NCBI GenBank assembly: GCA_001724275.1
Contig: MEDZ01000009.1
Location: forward strand, 44,543 to 108,542
Source of the DNA: Gemmatimonadetes bacterium SCN 70-22
Lineage (GTDB): Bacteria > Gemmatimonadota > Gemmatimonadetes > Gemmatimonadales > Gemmatimonadaceae
Length of the DNA stretch: 64,000 nt
Direction of reading: 5' to 3'
Shown: positions 1 through 8,430 of the stretch, one piece after another
Layout: each line of letters begins with the position of its first letter
How positions within the stretch are numbered: position 1 is the stretch's first letter
Position numbers and translations under genes: made by a program
Notes under the pieces: generated by a model
The model's database searches: none
Seen by the model: only the letters and a program-made list of their open reading frames with translations
What the model was told of the DNA's origin: nothing

Positions 1-53
1 ACGAGTTCAGCGCCATTCGCGTAACGCCCAACGTCTACCCCAGCCTCGGCGCG

Positions 54-1991
54 GTGGGCGCATTCACCCGTGGTATCGACGCCGTGATCACCAGGAAATT
101 CCAGCTGACGCAGATCCGGCGGCCCGGGGCGCTGGCCGCGTTCGGCAAGTTCACGCCGCGTGCGCTGCTCACGCGGCTCACGCGGCTCACGCCGCTCATG
201 CTGCTCGGACTGCTGGCGCTGCTCGCGCTCGCGTGTGGCACCGCGCGCGAGGGGGCGCGTGTCGCCGTCGCGAGTGACTCGGCGGGCGCCGCCGCGGGGC
301 GGCAGGCATACGGCACGTCGTCGCCGGCGTCGCGCGAGTTCGTCGCGCTGGTGGACGAGTACCTCGACGGATGGGCGGCGTTCTATCCCTCGATCGCCGC
401 GGGCAACGGCCTGCACATGCACGACGGCGAGCTCGAGGACTTTTCCGCCGGGAACATCGCCCGCCAAGTCGCCTGGTTCCGCCAGATGCACGAACGGCTC
501 GACCGCATCCCGACCGCCGGCCTGACCCTCGACGAGCGCGTCGACCACCGCATCCTCGCCGGGGTGATCGACGGCTGGCTGCTCGACCTCGAGGTGGCGC
601 GCAGCTGGGAACGCAACCCGATGATCTATGCGTCGGCCATCACCGACGGCGTGCACAACCTGATGACGATGGAGAGCGCGCCCCCCCTGGTGCGCATCCA
701 GCGGGTGCGTGAGAAGCTGCGCGGCGTTCCCAGGGTGCTGGATGCGGCGCGGGCCAACCTCAGGAACCCGCCGCGCATCCTGGCGGAGCGCGGCCTCTCG
801 ATGTTCCGCGGTGCGAGCGCGATGCTGGCCCATGACCTTCCCGTGGCGCTGGATGGGCCGCGAGGGGAGGCGTGGAGCGCCATGATGGTGGAGGCGCGGA
901 GCGCGCGCGAGGCGCTGGATGCCTTCATCGCCGAGTACGAGCGGACGATCCTCCCCCGCGCCACGGGCAAGGTGGCGCTGGGGCGGGCGTACGTCGAGGC
1001 GCGGTACCGGGCGGAGGAGCTGATCGACGTCCCGGCGCCGCGCCTCCTCGAGATCGCCGAGCGTGAGCTCGCGCTGGAGCAGGCGCTGTTCGTGGAGAAG
1101 GCGCGGGCGATCGACTCGTCCCGGTCGGCGATGGCGGTGTGGCGCGAGGTCCTGGCCGATCACCCCAGGCGCGGCGAGCTGGTCGAGGCGACGCGGCGCG
1201 TGGTGGACGAGCTGCAACAGTTCGTCACCAGTCGCGGGCTCGTGCAGCTGCCGGGCGACGACCGGGTGATCGTGCAGCCGTCCAAGCCGTTCGACATCGG
1301 GCTGGCGTCGATGCACGCCTCGCCCCCGCTCGAGCCGGCGCCGGTGAAGTCGATCTACTACGTCACCGATGCCGACTCCACCTGGGACCAGGCGCGCCAG
1401 GACAAGTGGCTCGAGCGCTTCAACTATCCCTCGCTGGCCATCACGTCGGCGCACGAGGCGATGCCCGGGCACTTCGTGCACGCGCTGTTCATGCGCGGCA
1501 CGCCGGGCAAGATCCGACGCATCTGGATCGGGCTGAACCCGTTCCCGCAACCGTCGAGCGGGCAGGATGGTTGGGCGCATTACGCCGAGCACCTCGTCAT
1601 CGAACAGGGGTTCAAGCGCGACGATCCGCGCTACGCGATGGCCCAGCTCACGGAGTCCATGACGCGCATCTGCCGCTTGATCGTGAGCCTCAACGTGCAC
1701 GCGAACGGATGGACCATCGAGCAGGGGGCGAAGTTCTTCGAGGAGCAGGCGCACATTCCCGCGCCGGCGGCGATGCAGGAGGCGTCGCGCGTGGCGTACG
1801 ATCCCACCAACGGCGGTTACTTCCTGGGGAAGCGTGCCCTGCTCGCGCTGCGTGAGGACTACCGCGCGCGGGCCGGGGGGACGTTCGACCTGCGCGCTTT
1901 CCACGAGCGCGTCATGCGCAACGGGATCGCGCCGTGGTGGGCGCACCGGCAGCTCCTGCTTCCGGGCGACACGGGACCGGTGGTGCGGTAG
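54..1991 (+). CDS. DUF885 family exported protein
   Basis: This is a DUF885 protein, a family often annotated as putative metallopeptidases. The family signature HEAMPGH lies at about residues 467-473, and the C-terminal GWAHYAEHL segment also fits. With the start at 54 the protein has 645 residues; the family usually has 560-620, so the true start is probably later. A hydrophobic lipoprotein-like segment (MLLGLLALLALACG) begins at the ATG at 198. A GTG at 84 is another option. The frame is open to the left edge of the window, and its first codons (EFSAIRVTPNVYPSLG) resemble the end of an outer-membrane barrel, so the real start cannot be fixed here. A triplicated LTRLTRLTP stretch precedes the hydrophobic segment. 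Substrate unknown. Confidence 0.8.
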   Translation: MGAFTRGIDAVITRKFQLTQIRRPGALAAFGKFTPRALLTRLTRLTPLMLLGLLALLALACGTAREGARVAVASDSAGAAAGRQAYGTSSPASREFVALVDEYLDGWAAFYPSIAAGNGLHMHDGELEDFSAGNIARQVAWFRQMHERLDRIPTAGLTLDERVDHRILAGVIDGWLLDLEVARSWERNPMIYASAITDGVHNLMTMESAPPLVRIQRVREKLRGVPRVLDAARANLRNPPRILAERGLSMFRGASAMLAHDLPVALDGPRGEAWSAMMVEARSAREALDAFIAEYERTILPRATGKVALGRAYVEARYRAEELIDVPAPRLLEIAERELALEQALFVEKARAIDSSRSAMAVWREVLADHPRRGELVEATRRVVDELQQFVTSRGLVQLPGDDRVIVQPSKPFDIGLASMHASPPLEPAPVKSIYYVTDADSTWDQARQDKWLERFNYPSLAITSAHEAMPGHFVHALFMRGTPGKIRRIWIGLNPFPQPSSGQDGWAHYAEHLVIEQGFKRDDPRYAMAQLTESMTRICRLIVSLNVHANGWTIEQGAKFFEEQAHIPAPAAMQEASRVAYDPTNGGYFLGKRALLALREDYRARAGGTFDLRAFHERVMRNGIAPWWAHRQLLLPGDTGPVVR

Positions 1992-2024
1992 GGCGAGCGC
2001 GGCCGCAGGGCGAGCGCGGCCGCA
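1991..2024. repeat. 17-bp direct repeat, two copies
   Basis: Two perfect head-to-tail copies of GGGCGAGCGCGGCCGCA (1991-2007 and 2008-2024) start at the final base of the DUF885 stop codon, followed by a degenerate third start. Each copy contains a NotI-like GCGGCCGC palindrome. It looks like a small local duplication. Confidence 0.8.
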
Positions 2025-2163
2025 GGGCGCGCCAGCGTCCGCGCGGCGAGCGATCCTCCCGGGCTCTGGTTGGGGGCGGGTCCGGATGGTAGAATCGCCA
2101 TGGTCCCCCCGCGGCCGGCGGCCCGCCGTCCCTCCAGTGGCCGAACCCTGCACCTCCCCCGCC

Positions 2164-2919
2164 ATGTTCGCCTTCGTCCGTCGTTCGGTTGCCGGCGCGT
2201 GTCTCGTGGTCCCCGTCCTGGCCGCTGCGCAGCAGCCCGAGGGGTTCAAGAACCTCCAGGTCCTTCCCAAGGACATCCCGCGCGCCGAGCTGCTGGGGTT
2301 GATGCGCCGGTTCAACGCGTCGTTAGGCGTGCAGTGCAGCCACTGCCACGTCGTCAAGAACCCGGGGCAGGTGCCCGAGCAGCTCGACCCGTCGCTCGAC
2401 GACAAGGAGGTGAAGCGCGTCGCCCGCCAGATGCTGCAGATGACGATGGACATCAACGGCACGTACCTGGCCAGGACGGGACGCACCTTCACGCCGCGCA
2501 CGCGCGTCAGCTGCGAGACGTGCCACCGGGGGGCAACCCTGCCGCGCACGCTCGCGGCCGAGGTGCTGGGGGCGCTCGAGGCCAGGGATGCCGACAGCGC
2601 CGTGGCCCGCTACCGCGAGTTGCGGGAGAAGGCCTACGGCCGGGCCATGTTCGACTTCGGCGAGGGATCGCTCCCCGCCATGGCCGACGAGCTCACGCGC
2701 TCGCGCCGCGCGGACGACGCCATGAAGCTGCTGCGACTCAACCTCGAGTACTTCCCGAAGTCGGGGATGACGTATGCCGCCATCGCGATGGGAGAGGCCC
2801 AGCGCGGCGACACGACGGCGGCGCTCGCGACGATCGAGCAGGGGCTGGCGGCGGCGCCCGACCATCCGCAGCTGAAGCAGTTGCTGGCTCGCCTGAAGGG
2901 GGAGCGGCCGCAACGATAG
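2164..2919 (+). CDS. Reaction-centre-type cytochrome c domain protein
   Basis: Exported c-type cytochrome of 251 residues. The start MFAFVRRSVAGACLVVPVLAAAQQ is a signal peptide cleaved near AAAQQ. Two haem-binding motifs are visible, CSHCH in the first third and CETCH near the middle. The opening sequence FKNLQVLPKDI with MRRFNASLGVQC matches the photosynthetic reaction-centre cytochrome-c-like family that is widespread in non-phototrophic Gemmatimonadota and Acidobacteriota. The C-terminal third looks like two or three TPR-like helical hairpins (LRLNLEYFPKSGMTY, ALATIEQGLAAAPDHP). The longer frame from 1834 overlaps the DUF885 gene and is not used. A -10-like TAGAAT at 2090-2095 could start its message. 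Electron partner unknown. Confidence 0.85.
   Translation: MFAFVRRSVAGACLVVPVLAAAQQPEGFKNLQVLPKDIPRAELLGLMRRFNASLGVQCSHCHVVKNPGQVPEQLDPSLDDKEVKRVARQMLQMTMDINGTYLARTGRTFTPRTRVSCETCHRGATLPRTLAAEVLGALEARDADSAVARYRELREKAYGRAMFDFGEGSLPAMADELTRSRRADDAMKLLRLNLEYFPKSGMTYAAIAMGEAQRGDTTAALATIEQGLAAAPDHPQLKQLLARLKGERPQR
2321..2328 (+). repeat. Dispersed octamer CGTTAGGC (first of 20 copies)
   Basis: Exact CGTTAGGC on the plus strand starts at 2321, 9036, 14930, 16153, 19331, 20907, 41134, 41791, 43642 and 48726. Exact GCCTAACG (minus-strand copies) starts at 6583, 7444, 24388, 25269, 29146, 33686, 34376, 37129, 44069 and 56936. One-base variants occur at 29289, 31900, 44502, 46059 and 49128. All copies but the one at 9036 lie on the coding strand of their gene. 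Sixteen read as Ser/Ala/Thr/Pro-Leu-Gly through TTA-GGC; three supply a TAG stop. Confidence 0.9.
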
Positions 2920-2977
2920 GGCACACGGCACGTTGTCCGCGCCCCTCGACGCCTCTCATCACGCCCGGAGTCAGACC

Positions 2978-3850
2978 GTGTCCTCACGCAGGGAAGCCCT
3001 CAAGCGCCTCACGCAGCTGTCGGCACTGGGTCTCGCCGCGTCGCCCATCGCGCGCGGGCTCCTGGCACAGGGGGCGACGCCGGAGGACGACCCCGGCGGG
3101 TCAGGCGGCGCCATGGTCCGGAACTGCGGGGTGCAGCTGTACACCGTGCGCGCGGAGATGCAGAAGAGCGTGGAGGCGACGCTGGCCAGGGTGGCGAGCA
3201 TCGGCTACAAGGAAGTGGAGTTCGCCGGCTACTTCGGGCGCACGCCCAGGCAGGTGGCCGATGCGCTCAAGGCGAATGGGTTGACCGCCCCCTCGGTGCA
3301 CATCGCGCTGGGCGAGATTGCCGAGCACACCGGCAAGGTGCTGGACGCCATGGGCGTGATGGGGCACAGGTACGCCGTGGTCCCGTCGATCGAGGCGAGG
3401 GAGCGGACGTCGCTCGACAGCTACCGGCGCATCGCCGACCAGTTCAACGCGCTGGGCGCGGCGACGAAGCAGCGTGGGATCCAGTTTGCCTACCACAACC
3501 ACGACTTCGAGTTCGCCAGCATCGACGGGGGGGTGCCCTACGACGTGCTCCTGTCGCGCTGCGATCGGGCGCTCGTGATGTTCGAGATGGATCTCTACTG
3601 GATCAACAAGGCGGGCCGGAACCCCCTGGACTACTTTGCCCGGCACCAGGGGCGCTTTCCGCTGGTGCATGTGAAGGACATGCAGCGTGATGGCACCATG
3701 ACCGAGGTCGGCGCGGGGACGCTTCCCTTCGCGAAGTACGTGTCCAAGGGGCCGCTGGCCGGGATCGCGCACTACTTCGTGGAGCACGACAACCCCACCG
3801 ACGCCTTTGCCTCGATCGCGGCGTCGTACAAGGCGCTGAGCGCCCTGTGA
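2978..3850 (+). CDS. Tat-exported sugar phosphate isomerase/epimerase-like TIM barrel
   Basis: A 290-residue xylose-isomerase-like TIM-barrel protein (AP endonuclease 2 superfamily). The GTG at 2978 gives an immediate Tat-type N-terminus, SSRREALKRLTQLSALG, and a CGGAG-type ribosome site lies just upstream; an earlier TTG at 2933 is less likely. Barrel features include NCGVQLYTVR at the first strand, YHNHDFEF (metal-ligand region) and PLVHVKDM near the end. The export signal shows that it acts in the periplasm or at the cell surface on an unknown sugar-like substrate. Its stop overlaps the GTG of the next gene by 4 nt, so the two are probably translated together. Confidence 0.85.
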   Translation: MSSRREALKRLTQLSALGLAASPIARGLLAQGATPEDDPGGSGGAMVRNCGVQLYTVRAEMQKSVEATLARVASIGYKEVEFAGYFGRTPRQVADALKANGLTAPSVHIALGEIAEHTGKVLDAMGVMGHRYAVVPSIEARERTSLDSYRRIADQFNALGAATKQRGIQFAYHNHDFEFASIDGGVPYDVLLSRCDRALVMFEMDLYWINKAGRNPLDYFARHQGRFPLVHVKDMQRDGTMTEVGAGTLPFAKYVSKGPLAGIAHYFVEHDNPTDAFASIAASYKALSAL

Positions 3851-4731
3851 GCCGGACGCGGCGCGAGGCGCTCAAGGCACTGGGCGGCGTGGCGGTCGCC
3901 GGCGCCGCGATGGCGGGGACGCCGCTGGCCGGGCGCGCGGCGCCCGCGCTGGACGCGTTGCAGCCGCTCCCGGGCGCGGGACGCCTCAAGCAGAGCGTAT
4001 GCCAGTGGTGCTATGGCAAGATGCCGCTGGACGAGCTGTGCGCCGCGGCCAGGCGCATCGGCCTCCTCTCGGTCGAGCTGCTGGGCGAGAAGGACTGGCC
4101 GGTGGTACGGCGGCACGGACTCACCTGCGCCATGGCCAACGGGCCGTCGACCATCCCCGTCGGCTTCAATCGCCCCGACCAGCACGATCGCCTGGTCGCG
4201 GAATCGGCCCGCCTCCTCCCGCTCGTTGCGGCTGCCGGCCTGCCGAACATGATCGTCTTCTCGGGAAACCGCGGGGGGATGTCGGACGGCGAAGGGCTCG
4301 CCAATTGCGTGGCGGGACTCCAGCGCGTCACCCCGCTCGCCGAGCAGCTCGGGGTGACGGTGTGCATGGAGTTGCTCAATTCCAGGGTGGACCACCAGGA
4401 CTACATGTGCGACCACACCGCCTGGGGGGCCGAGCTCGTCAGGCAGGTGGGGAGCCCGCGCTTCAAGCTGCTGTACGACATCTACCACATGCAGATCATG
4501 GAAGGCGACGTGATTCGCAACATCCGCGATCACTTCGATGCCATCGGGCACTTCCACACCGCCGGGGTCCCGGGACGCCACGAGATCGATGAATCGCAGG
4601 AACTGAACTACCCGGCCATCATGCGGGCCATCGCCGACCTCGGCTACACCGGCTACATCGGGCAGGAGTTCGTCCCCGTGCGTGACCCGATGGCGTCGCT
4701 GGAGCAGGGGGTGCGGACCTGCGACGTGTGA
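3847..4731 (+). CDS. Tat-exported hydroxypyruvate isomerase-like TIM barrel
   Basis: A 294-residue protein of the hydroxypyruvate isomerase group in the xylose-isomerase-like superfamily. The GTG start overlaps the previous stop (GTGA). It begins with a twin-arginine-like signal, SRTRREALKALGG, followed by a hydrophobic alanine-rich stretch. Conserved barrel residues include the glutamate of VCMELLNS, the Asp-His pair of LLYDIYHMQ, GHFHTAGVPGRHE and the late glutamate of YIGQEFVP. Export is unusual for true hydroxypyruvate isomerases, which are cytoplasmic, so the real substrate is probably another sugar or keto acid. It forms a pair with the upstream paralogous barrel. Confidence 0.82.
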   Translation: MSRTRREALKALGGVAVAGAAMAGTPLAGRAAPALDALQPLPGAGRLKQSVCQWCYGKMPLDELCAAARRIGLLSVELLGEKDWPVVRRHGLTCAMANGPSTIPVGFNRPDQHDRLVAESARLLPLVAAAGLPNMIVFSGNRGGMSDGEGLANCVAGLQRVTPLAEQLGVTVCMELLNSRVDHQDYMCDHTAWGAELVRQVGSPRFKLLYDIYHMQIMEGDVIRNIRDHFDAIGHFHTAGVPGRHEIDESQELNYPAIMRAIADLGYTGYIGQEFVPVRDPMASLEQGVRTCDV

Positions 4732-4740
4732 GAACTGCAG

Positions 4741-4772
4741 AAGACGGGAAGACGAGAAGACGGGAAGACGAG
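4741..4772. repeat. 8-bp tandem repeat AAGACGRG, locus A
   Basis: Four perfect alternating copies of AAGACGGG and AAGACGAG fill the gap between two convergent genes and are followed by ACGACGACGG. The same unit recurs at 11130, 25510 and 56403. This copy is the only one of the four that does not sit upstream of a start codon. Confidence 0.9.
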
Positions 4773-4807
4773 ACGACGACGGGGCGTGGTGCGGAGTCCG
4801 CTCTCGC

Positions 4808-6184
4808 CTAGATCGTCGCCCGTGCCTTCCGCCACTCCCCTCGGGTGAAGTCCGGGAACGGCATCGGCGCGCTTCCCTTGGCCACCGACAGCTCGCTCAA
4901 CGGCCCCGGCGCCGACCAGGCGGCGGCATCGTAGACATCGAAGTCGGGCGCCAGCCCCTCGCGCATGCATTGCACCAGGCGGTACGCCATCACGTAGTCC
5001 ATCCCGCCATGGCCGCCGCTGCGGGCCCTGTCGCCCAGCTCGCGCCACAGCGCATGCTCGTAGCGTGCCTTGTAGCCGTCGATCGCCGCCCACCGGTGCT
5101 CCGCCCCCTCGCCCTCGATATAGATGCGCGGCGGGTAGTCCTCGAAGATCCCGTTCGTCCCCTGGATCGAATTGATGCGCGAGTACGGGCGAGGTGACGA
5201 GACGTCGTGCTCGAGCCGGATCGTGCGCCCCTTGGCCGTCTTGATGAGCGAGATGTTGAGGTCACCGGTCACGTAGCGCTCCTTCCACTTGGGCGAGCCG
5301 GCGGCTTCGTGGTCCTTGCGCCACTTGGTGAGCCCGAACTCCGGGGTGCTCATCGACACGAGGTAGTCGAAGGCGTCGCCGCGATTGATCCCGAGCATGA
5401 ACGCCACCGGCCCGAGCCCGTGTGTCGGGTACAGGTTGGCGTTCCGCAGCGTGTGATGGCGGCGCCGCCACAGGCCTTCGTCGCGGTCCTCGAAGACGAT
5501 GCCACGCAGGTCGTGGTTGTACGCGGCCCCCGCGTGCTTGAGGTCACCGAAGACCCCCGCCTTCACCATGTTGAGCACCAGCAACTCGTTGTAGCCGTAG
5601 TTGCAGTTCTCCATCATCAGGCAGTGGCGCCGCGTGCGCTCCGACGCATCGACGAGCGCCCAGCAGTCGTCGAGCGTGTAGGCAGCGGGGACCTCGGTGG
5701 CCGCATGCTTTCCCGCCTCCATCGCCGCCAGCACCACCGGGACGTGGAATTCCCACGGCGTTGCCGTATAGACGATGTCGATGTCGTCGCGCTGGACCAG
5801 CTCGCGAAACGCCTCGGGGCCGCCGGTGAAGCGCGCCGGCTCGTAGTCGTGCCCGGCCTTCCGCATCTGTTGCACCGCCATCTCGACCTTCTCGGGGACG
5901 GTGTCGCACAGCGCGGTGATCCGGACGTTGGGGACGCCAAGCCACTCGTGCAGGACCGACCGGCCGCGCAGCCCCGTCCCGACGATGGCGATGCGCACGA
6001 CGTCGTGTCGCTCGAACGGCACGCCGGCCATGGTGGCCGCGGTGGAGGGCGGCGCAAGCGTGGACGACTGCGCCGCGTCGGCGCCGGTATCCTGCGCCCC
6101 GAGCGCGTGCCCGCCGAGCGCCAGCCCGGCCCCGGCGATCGCCGCGCCCTTCAGGAGGTCGCGACGAGAGGTGTGTCGATCCAT
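4808..6184 (-). CDS. Tat-exported Gfo/Idh/MocA oxidoreductase, GH109-like
   Basis: A 458-residue NAD(P)-dependent protein. The ATG at 6184 gives a clear Tat signal (TSRRDLLKGAAIAGAGLALGG); the longer frame upstream overlaps the kinase gene and is rejected. The Rossmann motif IAIVGTGLRGRSV follows, then TATPWEFHVPVV, ENCNYGYNELLVLNM and ANLYPTHGLGPVAFML. From memory these match glycoside hydrolase family 109, retaining alpha-N-acetylgalactosaminidases that use bound NAD, rather than ordinary inositol or glucose dehydrogenases. The neighbouring hexosamine-related genes support that reading. It lies 29 nt downstream of the galactokinase-like gene and is the last gene of the minus-strand run. Confidence 0.8.
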   Translation of the reverse strand: MDRHTSRRDLLKGAAIAGAGLALGGHALGAQDTGADAAQSSTLAPPSTAATMAGVPFERHDVVRIAIVGTGLRGRSVLHEWLGVPNVRITALCDTVPEKVEMAVQQMRKAGHDYEPARFTGGPEAFRELVQRDDIDIVYTATPWEFHVPVVLAAMEAGKHAATEVPAAYTLDDCWALVDASERTRRHCLMMENCNYGYNELLVLNMVKAGVFGDLKHAGAAYNHDLRGIVFEDRDEGLWRRRHHTLRNANLYPTHGLGPVAFMLGINRGDAFDYLVSMSTPEFGLTKWRKDHEAAGSPKWKERYVTGDLNISLIKTAKGRTIRLEHDVSSPRPYSRINSIQGTNGIFEDYPPRIYIEGEGAEHRWAAIDGYKARYEHALWRELGDRARSGGHGGMDYVMAYRLVQCMREGLAPDFDVYDAAAWSAPGPLSELSVAKGSAPMPFPDFTRGEWRKARATI

Positions 6185-6213
6185 GGGAGTCTCTGAAGGC
6201 GAGAAGTCGAGCG

Positions 6214-7551
6214 CTAGAATTGCTGTGCCCCGGGGCCCGCGGGCGACACGAAGAACATCGCGCGTTCCGCCGCGCGTGGGAACTCGCCCTCGTAGCGCCG
6301 GGACCACGACACCATGAAGTCGTGGGCGTCGCCGACCGGGACCAGCGCCCAGACGGAGCCCCCGAATCCCGCGCCGAAGGCCGACGCCGCGGTCGCTCCC
6401 GCTTGCCGGGCCAGGCGGGCCAGGGCGATGGTCTCGGGAACCTGGTTCCCCAGCCACCGTTCCGCCCCCTCCTGGGACCGCTCTGCCACGACCCCGAGCT
6501 CCTGCACCGAACCGCGCGCCAGGGCGGCAGCCGCTGCCGGGATCAGCTCGAAGTTCTCCAGGAGGAACTGCTCGAGCCGGTTGCCTAACGCTTCGGCGGG
6601 GAACTCCGCGGTCGCCGTCACGCGCGCGATGCGCCGGAGCCGGTCGGCGGCGTCGGAGCCGCTCCGCACGGCCTCGGCGAGCGACGTGTCGGCACGGCCG
6701 GTCTCCGCATTCCACGCATGCAGGAGGTGTCGCACCAGGAGCGCCGCACGGTTGTACGCCTCACGCGCCCCCGACGCCTTCTCGGCCAGCACCCCACTCG
6801 CCCCCACCACGAAGGTGTGCGTCGGGGGGAGCGCGAAGGCCGCCTCACGCCGCACCGGGGAGAACGAGTATTGCACGATGTGCCCGGTCTCCGCGCACAT
6901 GATCGCCGTGTGATCCTGGCTTCCCCCGAAGGTTCCCACGCCGGCGTCGCCCTGCAGCGTGCGGAACGATTCCCCGCTCTCCACCGCGCCGAGGTACGCC
7001 GCGAGTTCCTCGCGGGAGAAGATCGCGCGCCGGAACTCCTCGGAGCTGCGCAGGTCGTTCGACTTGGCGAGCGCGATGAAGACGGCGATCATCAGCGCGC
7101 TCGACGAGCTCAATCCTGCCGCGACCGGAAGGTCCGACGCGAAGGCGAGGTCGACGCCGTGGCGCGCGGTGGAGAAGTTGCGGGCCAGCCGGCGGGCGAC
7201 GGTCGCGACGTAGTTGGGCCATGTCCCCGGCGGGCCGTGTGCCGACACATCGAGCGCGGTCTCGCAGGCGGAACCGGTCGCCACGTCGAGGGCGCGGATC
7301 CGCGCGTCGGTACGGAGCGCCACCCGCACGGCGAAGCCGCGCTCGACGGCGCAGAGGAGCGAGCGGCCGCCACAATAGTCCGTGTGCTTTCCGAACACCT
7401 CGATCCGCCCCGGGACCCACGCCGACCAGCGGTGGGCGGAGGCGCCTAACGATTCCAGCGCCCCGTCGCAGCGCTCGAGCATCGCCGCCTTGGACGTCGC
7501 ATGGTGTGGCGACATCCCCAGGCGGGCCAGGTCATCACGGAAGTGCGACAT
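6214..7551 (-). CDS. Galactokinase-family GHMP sugar kinase
   Basis: A 445-residue GHMP kinase, long for galactokinase (about 390). The sugar-binding signature reads PGRIEVFGKHTDYCGG at residues 47-62. The ATP loop is PVAAGLSSSSALM at about 142-154, the likely catalytic aspartate is D213 in GGSQDHTAI, and the third GHMP motif is GAGFGGSVWAL near the end. The position usually occupied by glutamate in GEHTDY is lysine here (K55), and YCGG recalls N-acetylgalactosamine kinases, so galactose may not be the substrate. It is followed by the GH109-like enzyme and preceded by a nucleotidyltransferase 45 nt away. Together they suggest kinase plus nucleotidyltransferase salvage of a hexose or N-acetylhexosamine. 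Confidence 0.85.
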   Translation of the reverse strand: MSHFRDDLARLGMSPHHATSKAAMLERCDGALESLGASAHRWSAWVPGRIEVFGKHTDYCGGRSLLCAVERGFAVRVALRTDARIRALDVATGSACETALDVSAHGPPGTWPNYVATVARRLARNFSTARHGVDLAFASDLPVAAGLSSSSALMIAVFIALAKSNDLRSSEEFRRAIFSREELAAYLGAVESGESFRTLQGDAGVGTFGGSQDHTAIMCAETGHIVQYSFSPVRREAAFALPPTHTFVVGASGVLAEKASGAREAYNRAALLVRHLLHAWNAETGRADTSLAEAVRSGSDAADRLRRIARVTATAEFPAEALGNRLEQFLLENFELIPAAAAALARGSVQELGVVAERSQEGAERWLGNQVPETIALARLARQAGATAASAFGAGFGGSVWALVPVGDAHDFMVSWSRRYEGEFPRAAERAMFFVSPAGPGAQQF

Positions 7552-7596
7552 GACCCAAAGCTACATCTCGCCCGCGGCCGCGCCCATGCCGCCGGC

Positions 7597-8412
7597 CTAG
7601 AGGCGAACCACGGTGCCGGCCAGGTGCCGTGCCACTGCCGCCACGTCGCGCCGGCTGGAGAGGTCCAGCACGCCCCCGGAGAAGGGGATGACCGCGAAGC
7701 GCTCCCCCAACTCGCGCATGGCAATGCGCACGGCATCCTGCACTTCCAGTTCGCCTCGCACCGATGGCCTCACGCGTGCACACGCCTCGAACATCACGGG
7801 CGAGAACGACCAGAGGTTCATGCTCACCAGCGCGTGCGCCGCCATGCGCGCATAGGCCGCCTCGTCCGGCTTCTCGACGATGGACGTCATGAAGCCGGCG
7901 GCGTCGCACTCGACGAGCGCGAACTTCCGGATGCGATCCTCGGGGATGTTGCCGTCGGCCACCAACCCCGCGCGGTCGAATCCCACCAGCCCCGAGGCGC
8001 CGAGCGTCGCCAGGAGGCGATACGCCTCGACCGGGTAATAGTTGTCGGAGTTGAGGACGAGGAACGTCGCGTCGCCGGCGAAGTCGCGCGCCGCGGCCAC
8101 CGCATCGGCGGTGCCGCGGGGTTCGCGCTGCACCGCGAAGTGAATGCGCACGCGATGGGTCTCGAGCGCGCCGTAGTAGTCGCGCACCGCCTGGTGCTCG
8201 GGACCGATCACGAGACAGGCGTCCGTCAGCCCGGCGTCGGCGAGGGCGCTGATGACGTAGTCGAGGAACGGGCGGCCGATGGGCATCATCCCCTTCATCC
8301 CGGCGTCGGCCACCGCCGCCTGCGCCGCGTCGAGGGCGGCCCCGGCATCACCCTGGCGCATGCGGGTGCCGAGTCCGCGGGCAAGGATGACGGCGCGAGT
8401 GGTGGGCGACAT
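7597..8412 (-). CDS. Sugar-1-phosphate nucleotidyltransferase
   Basis: A 271-residue NTP_transferase protein. The N-terminus AVILARGLGTRMR is the nucleotide-binding signature (usually GGxGTRL/M), followed by MMPIGRPFLDYVISAL, QREPRGTADAVAAA and VLNSDNYYPVEAY (metal-binding aspartate region). The lysine usually found before the conserved proline is displaced (KGMMPI). No left-handed helix or acyltransferase domain is present, so it is a stand-alone transferase making an NDP-sugar. It is directly upstream of the sugar kinase, which would supply its sugar-1-phosphate. Substrate not readable from sequence. Confidence 0.83.
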   Translation of the reverse strand: MSPTTRAVILARGLGTRMRQGDAGAALDAAQAAVADAGMKGMMPIGRPFLDYVISALADAGLTDACLVIGPEHQAVRDYYGALETHRVRIHFAVQREPRGTADAVAAARDFAGDATFLVLNSDNYYPVEAYRLLATLGASGLVGFDRAGLVADGNIPEDRIRKFALVECDAAGFMTSIVEKPDEAAYARMAAHALVSMNLWSFSPVMFEACARVRPSVRGELEVQDAVRIAMRELGERFAVIPFSGGVLDLSSRRDVAAVARHLAGTVVRL

Positions 8413-8430
8413 GGGGCGTGGGGCGTCCAG

